From: Synchiropus splendidus
Lineage: Eukaryota > Chordata > Actinopteri > Syngnathiformes > Callionymidae
Direction: 5' to 3'
DNA: 64,000 nucleotides
NCBI RefSeq assembly: GCF_027744825.2
Contig: NC_071340.1
Coordinates: 5,396,501-5,460,500, forward strand
Part shown: positions 63,628 through 64,000 of the stretch, piece after piece
Layout: each line of letters opens with the position of its first letter
How positions within the stretch are numbered: the first letter of the stretch is position 1
Notes under the pieces: generated by a model
What the model was told of the DNA's origin: nothing
The model's database searches: none
What the model saw: the letters and a program-made list of their open reading frames with translations, nothing else
Position numbers and translations under genes: made by a program

Positions 63628-64000
63628 GCATGGGCTTGAGGATGCTGCCATTCGTATTTTACCTTATTGCCTATCGAACAAGCACACGTGATTTCCGAGC
63701 AAATCACCTCTGCCGCGTCTCGGCTCTCTTTATTTGTGTCGGAGGAAACTGTCGGCCTGTAACGCTTGATTTGTTTGCCCCGCCCTCTTTTTTCTTCTCT
63801 GCAATGTTTCTGGTGTCATGCATGTGGCTGTTCTTTTGAAGGTGGCAGGAAAATACCAGCGGAGGAGGAGTTGCAGAGACACATTTCTTGTTGTGATGAT
63901 GTAGCTTGTATCTATCAATGCACTATAATGACGTTGCCTCATTTAATTTATTTTTTGGGTTACTCCTGTTTTTGTTTCCGTTTCATGCTTCCTTGTGTAT

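Larger units (their letters stand above)
61341..64000. other. right flank, no gene supported
   Basis: Only AT-rich DNA, a hAT-like fragment and an ATG microsatellite were recognised. The open frames present lack splice context and familiar motifs. Confidence 0.4.

Overview
The window is nuclear DNA of a ray-finned (teleost) fish. It has spliced vertebrate genes with GT-AG introns, an interleukin-1 beta of the fish type, and a load of typical fish repeats (Rex3-like and other LINE relics, hAT and Tc1/mariner elements, many microsatellites). There is no prokaryotic-type operon, CRISPR array or plasmid/phage module. All exon joins below were checked by hand for splice-site motifs, reading phase and similarity to the remembered protein families; no alignment could be run.

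Layout. From 1.8 to 5.2 kb, on the + strand, lies a seven-exon naf1 (box H/ACA snoRNP assembly factor, 402 residues). Tail to tail with it, at 7.84-6.22 kb on the - strand, is il1b (pro-inflammatory cytokine, four coding exons, 246 residues), with an AU-rich 3' UTR, a poly(A) signal and a plausible non-coding first exon near 8.3 kb. From 36.5 down to 12.2 kb, on the - strand, is a cnnm4-like magnesium transporter/regulator gene (seven coding exons, 790 residues) whose long introns carry a Rex3-like LINE and many short repeats. The stretch from 37 to 43.4 kb, between the divergent cnnm4 and rnf165 starts, is mostly decayed transposable elements, but it also holds three or four short - strand exon candidates (39.4-38.2 kb) that join in phase and that I cannot assign. 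From 44.1 to 60.0 kb, on the + strand, is rnf165/ark2c (Arkadia-like RING E3 ligase, eight coding exons, 353 residues). Its intron 1 contains a hAT-type element with a perfect 8-bp target duplication, and its intron 3 a Tc1/mariner relic. The last 4 kb look like its 3' UTR and intergenic DNA.

The four genes belong to unrelated pathways (RNA modification, inflammation, Mg2+ homeostasis, BMP/TGF-beta signalling). Nothing in the sequence suggests that they act together. No convincing new multi-gene system was seen; the best candidate for something undescribed is the unassigned exon cluster at 38.2-39.4 kb.
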